Assembly (NCBI GenBank): GCA_964247055.1 | Contig: OZ176052.1 | Location: 10,416,001 to 10,480,000 of the forward strand | From: Paragordius varius | Taxonomy: Eukaryota; Nematomorpha | Reading direction: 5' to 3' | Length of the DNA stretch: 64,000 bases | In this document: piece by piece, positions 52,101 through 64,000 of the stretch | Position numbering within the stretch: the first letter of the stretch is position 1 | Layout: every line of letters starts with the position of its first letter | Translations under genes and position numbers: made by a program | The notes under the pieces: generated by a model | Database searches by the model: none | Seen by the model: the letters and a program-made list of their open reading frames with translations, nothing else | What the model was told of the DNA's origin: nothing

Positions 52101-53135
52101 TTAGGGAAATTTTCAATAATTTTATCAAGTTCAAGAAAGTTAATTCGTACTTTAGAAATGTCGATGTTAAATCTCGTGATCCAATCCAAGCCACAAATGA
52201 GCGGTGCCTTTGACATTTTTTCTTTCAATACGCAACATTGTGCGTTCCCCAAGTTTTGCCCATTGATTTGCACTGTGACTGTTGTTACGCCCAGTAGAGG
52301 TACTATGCTATTATTGTAGGCTTTTACTGGCTTTATGGGTCTAATATTTGGCTTGCCAACTTGTTTCCAGATGTCAAAGCTGATAACACTGATGTCAGCT
52401 CCAGTATCATAGATAAACGTTTGTTCTGTCTTATTTATCATTATTTTTACGGTCCATGGTGAGGCTGGCATTGCTTTTCTATGGATCTGGCGGTTGAACA
52501 AATTTTTGGCAGTGTTTTTTGATCTACACATTTTTGCGAAGTGATGAGGTTTTCCGCATTTATTGCAATTGCGGTTCCAGGCAGGACATTTGTTTGGTCC
52601 ATGGCTATTACCACAACGATTGCACGAATGTGTTAGGGGTTTTGCTGTTGGCTGTCGTGAACGCATGGCCTTGTTATTATTATTGGTGTGTTGTAATCGA
52701 TTTAAATTATTACCATTGTTATAATTGGTATTATCATTATTGTTATGAAGGCCAGCCCTGGCAACCTCGTGTGCTAGTGCGAGATCCACTATCGTTTCTA
52801 GAGGCACGGGTTGTCCGTTGATCTCGGCATCGGGATACCTTGAATGTATGTCAATTTCCAATTGTGGTTGCCGTAACCCAATGACGAAGGCATCCCGAAT
52901 CCGTTCCTCTATTGAATCCTTAAATTTTGCCTCTTCGGCTGCGATCTTTACCCGTTCTAGAAATTGGGTAAACGATTTGGTGTTGTTCCGCACAAGTCGA
53001 AAAAACTCAAATCTGCTTTGGAATTTTGACTTTGTGGGATTGAATACCTTTAAACCCGTTGCCATTATCTCGGTCCATTCTGCATCTTTTATCTTTTTCG
53101 GATAGAGTCGTTGGTTGATTTGCGTCCCACCATTA
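49139..53135 (-). mobile_element. Fossil Gypsy-type LTR retrotransposon
   Basis: Metaviridae (Ty3/Gypsy) element on the minus strand. In order from 53065 down: Gag with two CCHC zinc knuckles, aspartic protease with DTGA, reverse transcriptase with YLDD, RNase H, integrase with zinc finger and catalytic core, and an Asn-rich C-terminal tail ending at 49374. A purine-rich tract at 49366-49377 is followed by a likely 3' LTR at about 49139-49365 (TG...CA, about 227 bp, tentative). A primer-binding-type site beginning TGG lies at 53121-53132. No matching 5' LTR was found; an R2 repeat abuts that side. Coding content is nearly complete, but the element is broken, with about two interruptions plus the missing end. 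Long surviving frames suggest it is younger than the other repeats. Confidence 0.9.
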
Positions 53136-53139
53136 GACC

Positions 53140-53467
53140 TTCAAAATTTAATGTTTAAATTTTTTATCGCGCAATTGAGGCGTTTTTGCATATATTTTAA
53201 GAAAACTAGATGTTTTTAGAGGAGAAAAAAATTGTGTCATTTGGAGCCCACGTCTAAGAATTAAATTTTTTAAAAAAAATAATGTTTTGCTTTTTTGGGT
53301 AATTTATAATATATTTGATGAAATTTTTCGGAATGAAGCGCTTAGCTTTCACCAAAAAATATTATTTAATTTCTTATATGGAACATCTATATCATAAAAA
53401 TTTAATAACTTTCATATCTTTAAGCGCCAAAACCAAAAGCACCTAATCCTGATACATTTTCCCATAA

Positions 53468-53509
<42 letters not shown>
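53140..53509. repeat. Partial R2 copy ending in (TA)n
   Basis: Carries R2 signatures (TTTATCGCGCAATTGAGGCG, GAATGAAGCGCTTAGCTTTC, GATACATTTTCCCAT) and ends in a (TA)n run at 53471-53509. Only the right half is present, next to the Gypsy element. Confidence 0.55.
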
Positions 53510-53512
<3 letters not shown>

Positions 53513-54499
53513 AGCAGGTCATTTTATTATACCCCTGGATTTTGAACGCAGTATTATAAATTTCTATTAAATCCGATTAAAATCTCTTTGTCTAAAATAA
53601 AAAAACAGGAAAGATGCCATTTCAACCATTGAAAGAATTGATTGAAAACATAATTCAAAATCTTAAAAAATTTATCTTTCAAAATATTATAGACAACAAT
53701 TGACTTTTATTAAGTGCCATTCTTGTAAATTTAAAATTTATTTCCTCACAGTACATAAATTAGTATATCTGAAAAAAATTGGTCTAATACTCAAGAATTT
53801 TTTATTTGAAAAGCGGAAAAACCATAATCTTTTGAATGGTAGTAAGTCATTTAAATTAAGATGATGCAGTTATTTGGCTTTATATGGTCCAAAATCAACC
53901 CATAAATAAGTCAAAAATTTTCACAAACAAATTAATCTAAAAATTAAATTTTAATAAAAATCTTTGAAAAAGGTTTTGTTTTGCTTTTTGAATAAAAATC
54001 ATTATTTTAAAATTATTTTAAATAGTTACTAAAATACATAGCAATAACTGTAATTTTTTACAAAATATATATATAAAATCAATACATTAAACTATATTTT
54101 TAGTCTTTTAAACAAAATTAATGATATGATGGTAAATCATTTAAAAACAAAATTAATTATGGCTGTTTGAAGGAAATAAAAGCAATAAATAAGTATTTTA
54201 ATCAAAAAAATTTCTTGTGATATCCTTTTTAAACATTCATTGCCATCTATACAATGTTTGACCTATTTTCATCCATAAGTTTTAAAATGATAAGAGAAAC
54301 GCTCTCGCTTGGGCTTGTCGCTTCCTGTGTGTGTAAAAATCTCTTTTTAACTTGTGGCTATCTTTGAACAAAGTTTCCGAAAATGAATTGACAAAATAAA
54401 TGCCAATATTTACAACAAACAAGGTGTTTGAATTGGGATCTAGGTTTATTAGAGGTGGAAACGGGTAAAAAACAATGACTATTAAATATATTTATGGTA
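53510..54499. other. No gene seen
   Basis: A+T-rich spacer with no open frame of note and no recognised repeat ends. Confidence 0.4.
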
Positions 54500-54880
54500 A
54501 AAACGGTTTTAATGGTGGTATTGGTTAACAAGCGCTGGGCGCAAAAAATTCCTTCTCAAGCTAAAGTGTGCAGAAAAGAAAACGAGTATCGTGTTAGTTT
54601 AATAAATTCATTATTTTAATTCTTACTCGCATTTGAGGCCTATATTGAATTTGAAGATATGCCAATTTAAAGGATGCGCCGATTATTGTCAAGACTGTTT
54701 CAAATTTTTAATATATTCGAAAATACCTCCCGAAAAATTGTTTGACCGGTAAAAATGGATGAAATTAGTCAAGAATGCATGAAAAAATAGGTATACAGAG
54801 GACTTGATATCACCTTGACAATCATGGCCAGATAACTTTCTTATGCGTGAAATTGGATTTTCCACAACAAGGCGATGAAC
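54500..54880 (+). repeat. Dispersed repeat R3, copy 2
   Basis: Counterpart of 25317-25735, same order of shared blocks, same orientation. Confidence 0.55.
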
Positions 54881-55593
54881 GACTAAATTTTAGCAGAAAC
54901 CGATTTTATTAGATCTTACCGACGTTAATTCAAAAAGGGATTATTAATATTTTTGTTTAAAATACTATTTTTTTACTAATTTTGATAGAAATAAAATGAT
55001 ACGTTAGATTTTCGTTCCTGAAGCTAACATTGTCGTCCGACTTTAAATCATAGATCCAAACTAATAAATCTGTCTAAAGAATAATGCGTTGGCTATCCAC
55101 CATATATAGATGCTAATGAACGCATTAATGAAGGTGATGTATTAAAAACGATTTAATGATATTCGTTCAAAAAATAAGGAAATTACCAATTTAACTTAAT
55201 TTAAAAGTAGGCTATAATTTCCCAACATAGGTCTTTATTCCCTTGTGCTTCAATTATGTAGGGATCATATTAACAACTTAAATTTTATGAATTGCCGAAA
55301 TAAAAATGGCCCCACCATCCATCAATTCAAGTTTTTTTATATATTTTGTGTCTGTCAAATGAAGCATCAACTTTAATTATTTTTTTAAATTGAGTTTGAT
55401 TATGAAATATTTTAATTTAGGGTTTTTATAACTTAATATACAGCCAATTTGAAAACAATCCCGGATATGCGAGCATTTGATTACAATATAACATTCTCAG
55501 AATTTAATAGGTATTGGCGTTTTGCGGAAAATATCAAAGTTAACACTCTACAAATTTTTTATTCATATATATATATATATATTACAGGATTTA

Positions 55594-56149
55594 TTAACAC
55601 TTGGATATAACACATTTTTTTCAGTCCTTCTTATTGGGGTAGTTAGATACCTCAGGATTGTTTGAAATTAAATATTTTAAAAATTAAATTGAAACCATGG
55701 CAAAAGTTTGCACTTGTATAATATTAATGAACGGGAATATAATAAAAAATTAATGCAAAATACTAGATATTACTTTTTAGGGGTAAAACCCAAAGGTATA
55801 AATATAGCCAAAATGACATGTGTGCATAAGCTAAATATAAAATAAAGCAAAATATACCACTTTTTTTGTTTATTGCAATGTTAAATGTGATTTTAATAAA
55901 AATTAAATTTACAAATAAACACGAAATTTCGCAAAAATGTTGTAAAACAAAAATGGCGTCCAAGTAGTTTGATACGGAACTTATTTTCTAAAACTAAATT
56001 TTATTTAGATATTTTGGCTTATTTATATAATCTCATTAGGAAAGAAGCATAAATTTAATATGGAACCGTTACTTTTAGTAGTTTTTATAAATATTAACTT
56101 AAATTTTGTCTAAGGTATTTAGAGATCCCAATTTGAATCGAAGTGTTAA
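55594..56149 (+). mobile_element. TTAA-type MITE, uninterrupted copy
   Basis: TTAA at 55594-55597 and 56146-56149; left end CACTTGGATATAACACA, right end TTGAATCGAAGTG; 548 bp between. Best reference copy of the family in the window. Its interior open frame 55763-55963 is not conserved with a known protein. Confidence 0.8.
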
Positions 56150-56745
56150 TATGGTGATTTTAACCGACCTGTAAAATATTAATATATTAATGATTGTAAT
56201 ATTACTCAAACATCAAAAACGAAGAACAACTATATAATTAATTATATAGCCAGACATCTGAAAGTCAAATCCCTGAAAGTATACTGAACAGAAAAAGATG
56301 TCAAATGATGAAAATTTACAATAATTCATAGCTTGCGACCATTAAATAACAAACTTAGACATAGGTACATTAAACGGACAATTGGCTAGAGTAGGAGGAG
56401 TTACTTTAATAATTTCAATGCCTATCTTTTAAATTAACCCGAATATTTTCGTATATTTTATATTATCTTAAGGTTTAAAAACATCAATCGCTTATAGTTA
56501 TAATTTTAGTCCTGAAGACAATTGTATCGAAGTATTTGGTATTCCATGAACTTTCATTTTATACAATTTAAATGAAATATCCATATTTACTATGATCCTT
56601 GGAAAACTAAATTAGTTTTTTTATTATCCAACTAATGCATAAGATTAAGTTTGTAGAAAGTAGAATAAATAAATATGATATAGTATTGCTATAAATTATA
56701 AAAAAATTGCGTGTTAATTTAATTAAACATATAAAATATATATTA
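56150..56745. other. No gene seen
   Basis: Spacer between the TTAA element and the Kunitz stop codon; it will contain the Kunitz 3' untranslated region. Confidence 0.4.
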
Positions 56746-57774
56746 TTATAGCCAATGTCTTTTACAGACTTTTTGACATTCAGCTTTGGTTGAAAATCTA
56801 TTTGAGTTTCCTTGGCAGCCTCCGTATATGAATGAGATGCATTTCCCAGCTTTGTGATTATAGTACCATTTGGGAATAGCCGCTCTACAGGGTCCCACTT
56901 CTTTAGGTAGTTTACATATCTTGTTTAAACTTTCAGTCAAACAAACGGCTAATGATATAATGTAATTAAAATTATGCAATAAATATTTTAACTACATTCG
57001 CGTGAATATTTTTAAACTAATTTAAGTTAAATTCCTACTTATAACTGTAGAAATGAATATACTTCAATAAAAAATTATACAGTTTTAAGTAGGGTGTCCA
57101 ACAAAAATGGCTTTGCGGGTTGCATCGAAAAAAATAAAACAATGGCCATCAATAAATATTTTGTCATGCGTCCGTAAAAAACGAACACAATATATACTAA
57201 AATTTGGTTTAATCCGTTGGCAAACGGAAAGATATATTTAGATTTGCCTATTTTCTATGTTTATTTTCAATATTAAGCTCTGATTCTAAATATTTTATAT
57301 TTTTCGTCCATAAAAATTTTGGTTGAATGATAACATGCCTTAAAGTACTAATAGTACTTTACGAAATCCAATTTAAGTGTAGTATGTGGTATATTAATTA
57401 AAAGCCTTAAATTAACCCTTTACAGAACAATTAATGGAGTTTATTAAACGAAGATATAATTCTAAATAAATAAAAAATTTGGTTTTCCAATTTTTAGCGG
57501 GCTTTACAAATTCTTAACCCCCGCTTGTTGTCCACCTCTGGTTTAAAGTCTAAAATCTCTTTTACTTTTTTATAAAAAACTATTAATTTGTATTTAAAAC
57601 CCTAAGACAAGGGGCGGATAGTAACGATAGATAAATTTGCAGTTTTTATATTTGAATTTTGGCACATTACATATATATAATCACTTTTTGAACAGAATTT
57701 ATATATTTAATGGAAAAATATTGATAAATGTTACCTGCTACCAAAATTAAAGATACAACATAAAATATATTCAT
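56746..57774 (-). CDS. Secreted single-domain Kunitz (BPTI-type) inhibitor
   Basis: Exon 1 57774-57735 encodes a signal peptide (MNIFYVVSLILVA), exon 2 56948-56746 the rest; the split codon (G/CC, Ala) is in phase and the intron is 786 bp. The protein is 80 aa. Cysteines at 25, 34, 50, 58, 71 and 75 have exactly the BPTI spacing (9, 16, 8, 13, 4). WYYN, FIYGGCQGN and NRF are family signatures. P1 is Arg35 (GPCRA), predicting inhibition of trypsin-like proteases, and the domain looks intact. The intron holds the hAT MITE 57090-57540. A TATAAAA lies about 20 bases before the start codon but may be chance. Likely secreted against host or self proteases. Confidence 0.93.
57090..57540 (+). mobile_element. 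hAT-type MITE in the Kunitz intron
   Basis: Starts TAGGGTGTCCAAC and ends GTTGTCCACCTCTG, 451 bp, flanked by GTTTTAAG (57082-57089) and GTTTAAAG (57541-57548), 7 of 8 identical. It makes up more than half of the intron. Confidence 0.8.
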
Positions 57775-59451
57775 GATAAGGAATAATTTTATACTTTTGT
57801 AGGAATAAAAAAATAATATTAAAATTTAATTTTCATCTATGATAAGTAAAACTAAACAGGATTTTATTACGAGACATGGTTCATTTGCCAAAATTAATTA
57901 CTCTTAACTTAACGCTTAGTTAAAAAACAGGATACTTCCAATTTAGATTAAAGCCAATTTTTTATGTAAAAACAAAATCTAATTGATATTGTAAATGAAA
58001 TTTGCTACTTTTATGGCTTTATATGTTAAATATGGCTAACATTTATCGACAGTAGATGGGAACAAACCCGGATACCTGCCATAAACATATTAGTTGATAA
58101 CTTACTAGTTGCCAATTAAAATTTTTATTCCGTTGTTTAATATATTGACTAATAACTATTAATCACCTAATTTCTTTCGAATATTTAAAAATAACGTAAA
58201 ATAAAGTTTTTACCAGATTAAATATCCTTTGATTAACTTAATGTTGTAAAAAATAAATACAAATATATGAACGGAACGATTGGTTATTTATGATAAAAAA
58301 CAATTCCAAACTAGATTCTGACAACTTAATTAAAAGTTAAATATATTCCAAGTCGATTAAAAGGTTATTAGCTGAGTGGCTGATTAAAAGTTGTTAATCA
58401 CCCTCGGATTTATAAATAAAAGTTAAAATATAAACAGGGAGTATACTATTTCCAGAAAACTTTATAGTCAATATTATCTTCAAAAAAATTTACTTATGGG
58501 ACGACTAAACTGAAAGACTATTTTAAAACGCACTAAATGATTCTAGGCGCATTATATAATGAATAATAATTCCCATTTTTCAATTTTAATGGACACCCGG
58601 GTTTCCGGATAATATAAAAGTCAATATTGATAAAATATTTTGGGGTAGTGCTAATAATATGCGCATTGATGAATGAAAAAAATATAATTTTTTCCTTTGA
58701 ATAAGTCCATACGTTTTCTGTGGAAACGTCTAAAGCCAACGTAAATATTTATATACAAAATATATATCAATAAATTTACTCAAAAGATTAATTTTTATAT
58801 TTATCATTAACCTTTTTAAGGTTTGAGCGCACCAGCGGCAACGCAACAACCTAACTAAATGCTAAACGAGCACAGCGTGCTCTCCATGTGTTTTGAAAGT
58901 AATTTAATTATACCCTTAATCCATTTATACCGTTTCTGGGATAAATAAAAATTGAGTGAGAGAGACAACTTGGGATTAAAATTTGGCGCAGAACAATATT
59001 AATCCACATTTGCCAAAAATACTATATTAAAAGTGGAAAACCTATAGGTAAAAAAATTAATTGTACATACAAAAAAATGAAAAAATTGAATGGACCTGAA
59101 ATAAATCTGAAAAAAGGAGTTAAATATTGAAACGGACCTCCACAATTTTTCATTAAATATAGGTTTGTATAAAAATTTTGGGTTTGATGGATAATAAATG
59201 GCAGTGCGGATATTAAGCGGGGAATTAGGGAAAGTATTTGCTTAACTACAACAGTTTTCTCTTTGCTGAATATGCTATTTGGCAGTAATTATTAATAACC
59301 TTCTAGCAATACATACTCACTCCTACTGTACTATACATTTATTTGCCTTTTGCATTAGTGATATATAAAAATTTGAAAACAATGGTGGCAAAAAAGTTTG
59401 AGGTAAGGATTCAAAAATTTTGCATTTTTTTAAAAAAAATTAGAATGTAAG
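57775..59451. other. No gene seen
   Basis: Upstream of the Kunitz gene. One GC-richer patch at 58822-58890 contains GAGCACAGCGTGCTC, a small palindrome, in otherwise A+T-rich DNA; no promoter or RNA gene can be claimed. Confidence 0.4.
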
Positions 59452-59980
59452 TCAACACTTCGATTTAAATTGGGTATCTAAATAGACTATATTTAAGTTG
59501 ATATTTAAAAATTACTGGACCAAACGGTAAATTCATGCTTCTATCTAATAAAAATTATTTAAATAAGCCGAAATATCAAAATAAAATCTTATGAAAAAAA
59601 GTTACATATCAAAATACTTCAACGCCATTTTTATTTTACAGCACTATAAATTTAAGGCTAAAATTTAAGCTAATTTTTTATTTAAATCACATCTATCATT
59701 GATAGAAACAGAAAAAGTGGTTTATTTTGTATTTTTTTATTTTACTAATGCACACATGTCATGATGACTAAATTTATCCTTTGGGTTTCATCTTAAAATA
59801 AGTTATATCAAGCATATTAATTTTTTTTATATTTTGGTTAATTGATGTTAAGCAAACATTTGCAATGGTTTTAATTACGTTTATAGTTTATGTAATAAAT
59901 TTCAAACAGGCCTGGGATATCTAACTACCTCAATTTGAATCAAAAAATTGAAATGAATGTGTTGTATCCATGTGAAGTCA
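59452..59980 (-). mobile_element. TTAA-type MITE copy, inverted, worn ends
   Basis: Begins CAACACTTCGATTTAAATTG and ends GAATGTGTTGTATCCATG, with TCAA at both edges instead of TTAA. Interior blocks (CACACATGTCATGATGAC) match the family. Confidence 0.65.
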
Positions 59981-60769
59981 AAAAAGCATATTTTCAAATT
60001 TAACTTAATACCTTAGAGCTTTTTTAAGGTTTTCCAGTTAAATAGGTTCTGGGATATAAAACTACCCCAATAATAGATTAAGGGGGTATTATCCCCCAGA
60101 GATATTTAAATATAAAAATCTCAAAAATTATTTTACGCTCTTTAGTCTTTAAAGACATGATAATCCTAAACATAAGGCGAAAATGGCATGATTGCGCTAT
60201 AAAATCTTAAAGATATGTTAAATCTTGACAAAATGCTTTTTCCCGAAAATTGGATGTTTTGCTTAAAAGTTAATTGATAGCAAAATTTTGGGGGAGCGAG
60301 TTTTATCCAACTTTGAAGCATTAAATTTTATAATTTAAGTTTTCATATAAAAAAATTCTATGTAGTTTACTGATCTAATCAGAATTTAAATTTAAAGATT
60401 CATATTTTCAAATTTAATACCTCTTTAATTTTAAAAGTATACACGATGAGATTTTGAGGGATTTCCACCCTAGTCCTAAGTATCTAGTAAACTCCTATTC
60501 TAATTAAAATTTAATTATCAAACCTTATATTGGATTAAAATATATGTATTACAGTATTTAATCCCAATTCGGATAGCACCAAAACAAGATTGAAACAAGC
60601 AGCTAAAAATCTATAATATTTAAAAATTTGCCGCATAAAATTTTAAAGCTTTACTAATACATGTCATAAAAGCGATTTAAAAAATCAGAGAAATCGAGGT
60701 GAGGATTTTTTTTCCGCTTTTGCACTTAAAAACTTTATTTTGGACGGGTCTATTTGATACCTTCGAAGC
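59981..60769. other. No gene seen
   Basis: A+T-rich spacer; a small inverted repeat GGGGGTATTATCCCCC lies near 60083. Confidence 0.4.
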
Positions 60770-61261
60770 CATCTCTTGGATACAACACATTCATTTCAGA
60801 CCTTTGATTCTAATTGGGGTAGTTGGAAACCCCAGGCCTATTTAAATTTAATACTTGATAAAATATGGAAGGAATCAAAACCATGGCAAAATCCACTTAT
60901 CATAGATAAACAGGAATATATAAAAAAATACATTCAAAAATACTGATATAACTTATTTTAAGGTAAAACCCAAAGGTAAAAATTTAGTCAACCTGACATG
61001 TGTGCATTGGCTAAACTGAAAAATAACGCATAATAAACCAATTTTTCTATTTCTATCAATGTTAGATGTGATTTAAATAAAAAATTAGCTTGAAAAATAA
61101 AAATGGCGTCGATGTAGTTTGACACGGAATTTTTTTCTAAACGAAATTTTATTTAAATATTTTAGCCTATAATATTATTTTTATTAAGATAGATGCATAA
61201 ATTTAAATTTTTACCTTTTCCCAGTTTTTTTTAAAAATACCAATTTAAATTTTATGGAGTA
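60770..61261 (+). mobile_element. TTAA-type MITE copy at the head of a nest
   Basis: Starts CTCTTGGATACAACACA and follows the family interior to its right-end region near 61250, where it meets an inverted copy head to head (TACCCCAGACTAAA at 61270). Confidence 0.6.
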
Positions 61262-62498
61262 ATTAAATACCCCAGACTAAATTTTGAATAGGATTTTTAA
61301 TAACCACTGAAGGAAACGGTCCTAATTTAAATTTATGCTTCTATCCTAAAATAGATTATATAAATAAGCCAAAATATGAAAATAAATTTTTTTTTGAAAA
61401 AAAAGTTCCATGTCAAACTACTTCGACGCCACTTTGATTTTACAAAATTTTTGCAAAATATCGTCTTCATTTAATTTTAAGGGTAAAATTATAACTAATT
61501 TTTTATTTAACACTTGGGTACAACTTATTGATTTCAGTTCTTCGATTCAAATTGGGGTATGTTGGATACCCCAAGCCTGTTTAAAATTAAATACTTTAAA
61601 AAATATGGAAGGAATCAAACCATGGCAAAATTTTGCACTTATATAACATTAAAAAACCGTAATGTATAAAAAATTTCATTCAAAATATTTGATATTACTT
61701 ATTTTGATGTAAAACCCAATGGTAAAAATTTAGTCAACGTAACATGTGTGTATCGGCTAAATTGAAAAATAATGCAAAATAAACCACTTTTTCTATTTCT
61801 ATCAATGTTAAATGTAATTTAAATAAAAAATTAGCTTTAAATTTACCTTTAAAATTAAATGAATACGATGTTTTGCAAAAAAATTTTACTATAAAAATGG
61901 CGTTCAAGTAATTAGACATGGAACATTTTTTTCAAAACGAAATTTTATTTAGATATTTTGGCTTATTCATATAATTTGTATTAGGATAGAAGCATAAATT
62001 TAACACTTGGATACAACACACTCACTTTAGTCCTTTGATTCAAATTGGGGTAGTTGGAGACCCCAGGCCTGTTTTAAATTAAATACTTAAAAATATATGG
62101 AAGGAATCTAAACCATGGCAAAATTTTGGACTTATATAACATTAATTAACCGAAATATATAAAAAATTTTATTCAAAATCGAAGTGTTAAATTACATCTA
62201 ACATTAGTAGAAATGAAAAAAGCTGTCTATTTTGTATTGTTTTTCATTTTACCATTGCAGAATGTCACGTTGACTAAATTTTTAACTTTCGGTTTTGGCT
62301 TAAAATAAGTTATATCAAGTATTTTCGAATAATTTTTTTTATATACTTCGCTTTATTAATGTTATATAGGTGCAAGATTTTGCCATGGTTTTAACTCCTT
62401 CCATACTTTTTAAAGAATTTAATTTAAAACAGTGGGGTATTTAACTACCACAATTTAAATCGAAGGACTAAAATGAATGTGTTGTATCCAAGTGTTAA
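61262..62498 (-). mobile_element. Inverted TTAA-type MITE split by further copies
   Basis: Runs from about 61262 to 61506, resumes after the insertion at 62191 (ATTACATCTAACATT continues the interrupted sequence) and ends AATGTGTTGTATCCAAGTG with TTAA at 62495-62498. Confidence 0.7.
61507..62190 (+). mobile_element. Two TTAA-type MITEs, one inside the other
   Basis: One copy starts at TTAA 61507-61510 (CACTTGGGTACAAC). At TTAA 62000-62003 another begins (CACTTGGATACAACACAC). A single right end, ATCGAAGTG before TTAA at 62187-62190, closes both, so an internal deletion has fused the inner copy to the outer right end. Confidence 0.65.
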
Positions 62499-62504
62499 TA
62501 AAAA

Positions 62505-62740
62505 ATTTAATAAATATTATATTTTTGTTTTTTTATATGTAATTTAGTAAATGTTTTTGGAATGGAAGATATACATTTAACAAAATGTTTTATTCGACAA
62601 ATGTGCACAGATTTGCCAATTTCCGATTAGGAGCTGTAAAAAAGAGGTATTAGTAAGTATTTCAAAACACTATGATAACTCTGTTGTATTTCCATCATAA
62701 TATTTTATCAGGATAATTTGCCCTTTTTAGTATTTAAGTA
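62505..62740. repeat. R2 fragment
   Basis: Shares GGAATG.AAGAT and AAATGTGCACAGATTTGCCA-type sequence with the right halves of other R2 copies; partial and diverged. Confidence 0.35.
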
Positions 62741-63193
62741 GTATTTTAGGTTAGGCGCCAGTTTCAAGTTGAAGGGTGATTTTAATTTCTTTCAAATATT
62801 AATTAAATTTATAAATGAACTCTAAAAAAGCAATCCAAAAGTAATAATTTTCGTTTATTATTTTTTGAAGTGTTTATTTAAAATCTGCTCTCAAAATGTT
62901 TTAAAAAACAATTTGTCGTTGCATATATATTTTACTAATTATAGATTATTATAATATCTATAATTTTAAAAATTTAACTAATATAAATTTCATATATAAT
63001 ATTTGTTTTTCCATCTGATTCACTCCTTTTTGATAAAATCATCGGTATATATTTTTACCTGATAATTTTTAATTTCATAATTCCATTACACAAAACAATA
63101 CAATTAGGCCTTCACAGAATGTTTATGCTTAGAAATTCCGGATTTCGCGAATTTTTTTTATGGCATTTGTGAATTTATTTTATGAAAAACGTA

Positions 63194-63563
63194 ATGAAAC
63201 ATTTAGAGTTTTTGATATTTATTTCACTTATTCACGGGATAAGCATGGAAAAAACTGGTATGATTATAAATTATACATTTTTATTAATACTATCTAGTTT
63301 ATGTTGAAAAATTATCCAATATTTTTTTGTTATATGACTTTTTATTTTCTATGTTTACTTTTAATAATATTTTTGTGGTATAAGATCGGATTAAGAACAT
63401 TATGATGGTAAGAGGATATAAAAGATACATGACCACAAACGAATATATTTTTAAAGTCGAGAACACCTTTACCTACTATAATGTATATATTCTAATAATA
63501 AAATTTAAAACATTACTGTGCAAAAAGTGTTGTATGTACATTTCAAAAAACAGACAGGGGTAA
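63194..63563 (+). CDS. Candidate small secreted protein
   Basis: Exon 1 63194-63257 encodes MKHLEFLIFISLIHGISM, a good signal peptide, and ends after base 1 of a codon at GT, the same phase as the signal exons of the Kunitz and M13-like genes. An acceptor TATAAG at 63379-63384 leads in phase to an open frame ending at 63561-63563: 80 aa in total, with CKKCC near the end and no recognised domain. A strong GTAAGA donor inside the second exon (near 63411) could instead send the gene beyond the window. Moderately supported only. Confidence 0.4.
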
Positions 63564-64000
63564 TTACAAAGATTTGGGTTTAAATTTAATTTAATCCAAT
63601 ATGCATAGAATTTTATTACGTTTATTTGTACAACATACATCTGTATAATAATAATAATAATAGTAATATCAATTATAAATTTAATAATTTTGCAACAACG
63701 TTTATTTTCTGTTTGATTTATGAACTCTTTTCGGGAACCAAAAAAAAAGTTAGTTAGTTCATAAATTTTGTGCTTTAAATTTATTTTTATCAAATATTTA
63801 AAATCTATCTTTTATACATATATATGTAAGGGGTTTGAGGTAGACCACCCATGGCATTCACAGTTATTTAGTTATCAGATAAAAATATTTTTTCTTAAAA
63901 TACACATTCATTTGAAATTGGCTTGAGAATAAAAAAATTTAATTAGGAATCGGCTAGTGTTTTTCGCTAATCAAGTTTTTTTAAGGAAACACCTCATTTG
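63564..64000. other. No feature recognised
   Basis: A+T-rich sequence to the window end; may hold later exons of the 63194 candidate gene. Confidence 0.3.

Overview
This is nuclear DNA of an animal with a very A+T-rich genome (by eye about three quarters A+T) that is heavily loaded with transposons. It reads as a multicellular parasite: most gene models are secreted (serpin, Kunitz inhibitor, trypsin-fold protein, M13-peptidase-like protein, EGF-module protein), and one is a housekeeping DNA-repair factor (CSA/ERCC8). Several introns are only 23-40 bp; others are swollen to 1-2.7 kb by transposons. A myxozoan (parasitic cnidarian) would fit the A+T richness, compact introns and protease/inhibitor content, but that is inference; another parasitic invertebrate is possible.

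Layout. 0.3-3.6 kb: three-exon serpin on +. 3.6-8.6 kb: no gene, but a decayed LINE end and small hAT-type elements. 8.6-10.9 kb: nested TTAA-type miniature transposons. 11.0-12.5 kb: CSA-like WD40 gene on +. 12.5-16.4 kb: a catalytically dead serine-protease homologue on -, tail to tail with CSA (70 bp between stop codons). 17.4-24.6 kb: a gene on - whose exons each carry one six-cysteine EGF-like module, all in phase 1. 25-37 kb: repeats, a SINE, hAT MITEs, foldback elements and a coding-looking repetitive stretch near 27.3-28.1 kb. 37.3-42.6 kb: M13 (neprilysin-type) family gene on + that lacks the zinc-binding segment, with a possible short form ending in a Ser-Gly tail. 43.9-48.1 kb: a decayed hAT transposon inside a long foldback element. 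49.1-53.1 kb: a fossil Gypsy-type LTR element on -. 55.6-62.5 kb: more TTAA elements around a two-exon Kunitz inhibitor gene (56.7-57.8 kb). 63.2-63.6 kb: a candidate small secreted protein.

Together the host genes look like a local set of secreted protease inhibitors (serpin with predicted Lys P1, Kunitz with Arg P1) and pseudo-enzymes (serine-protease homologue, M13-like protein) of the kind used at a host-parasite interface. Gene models come from reading splice sites and phases by eye; every listed intron has GT..AG ends and, unless stated, phase continuity was checked by codon counting.
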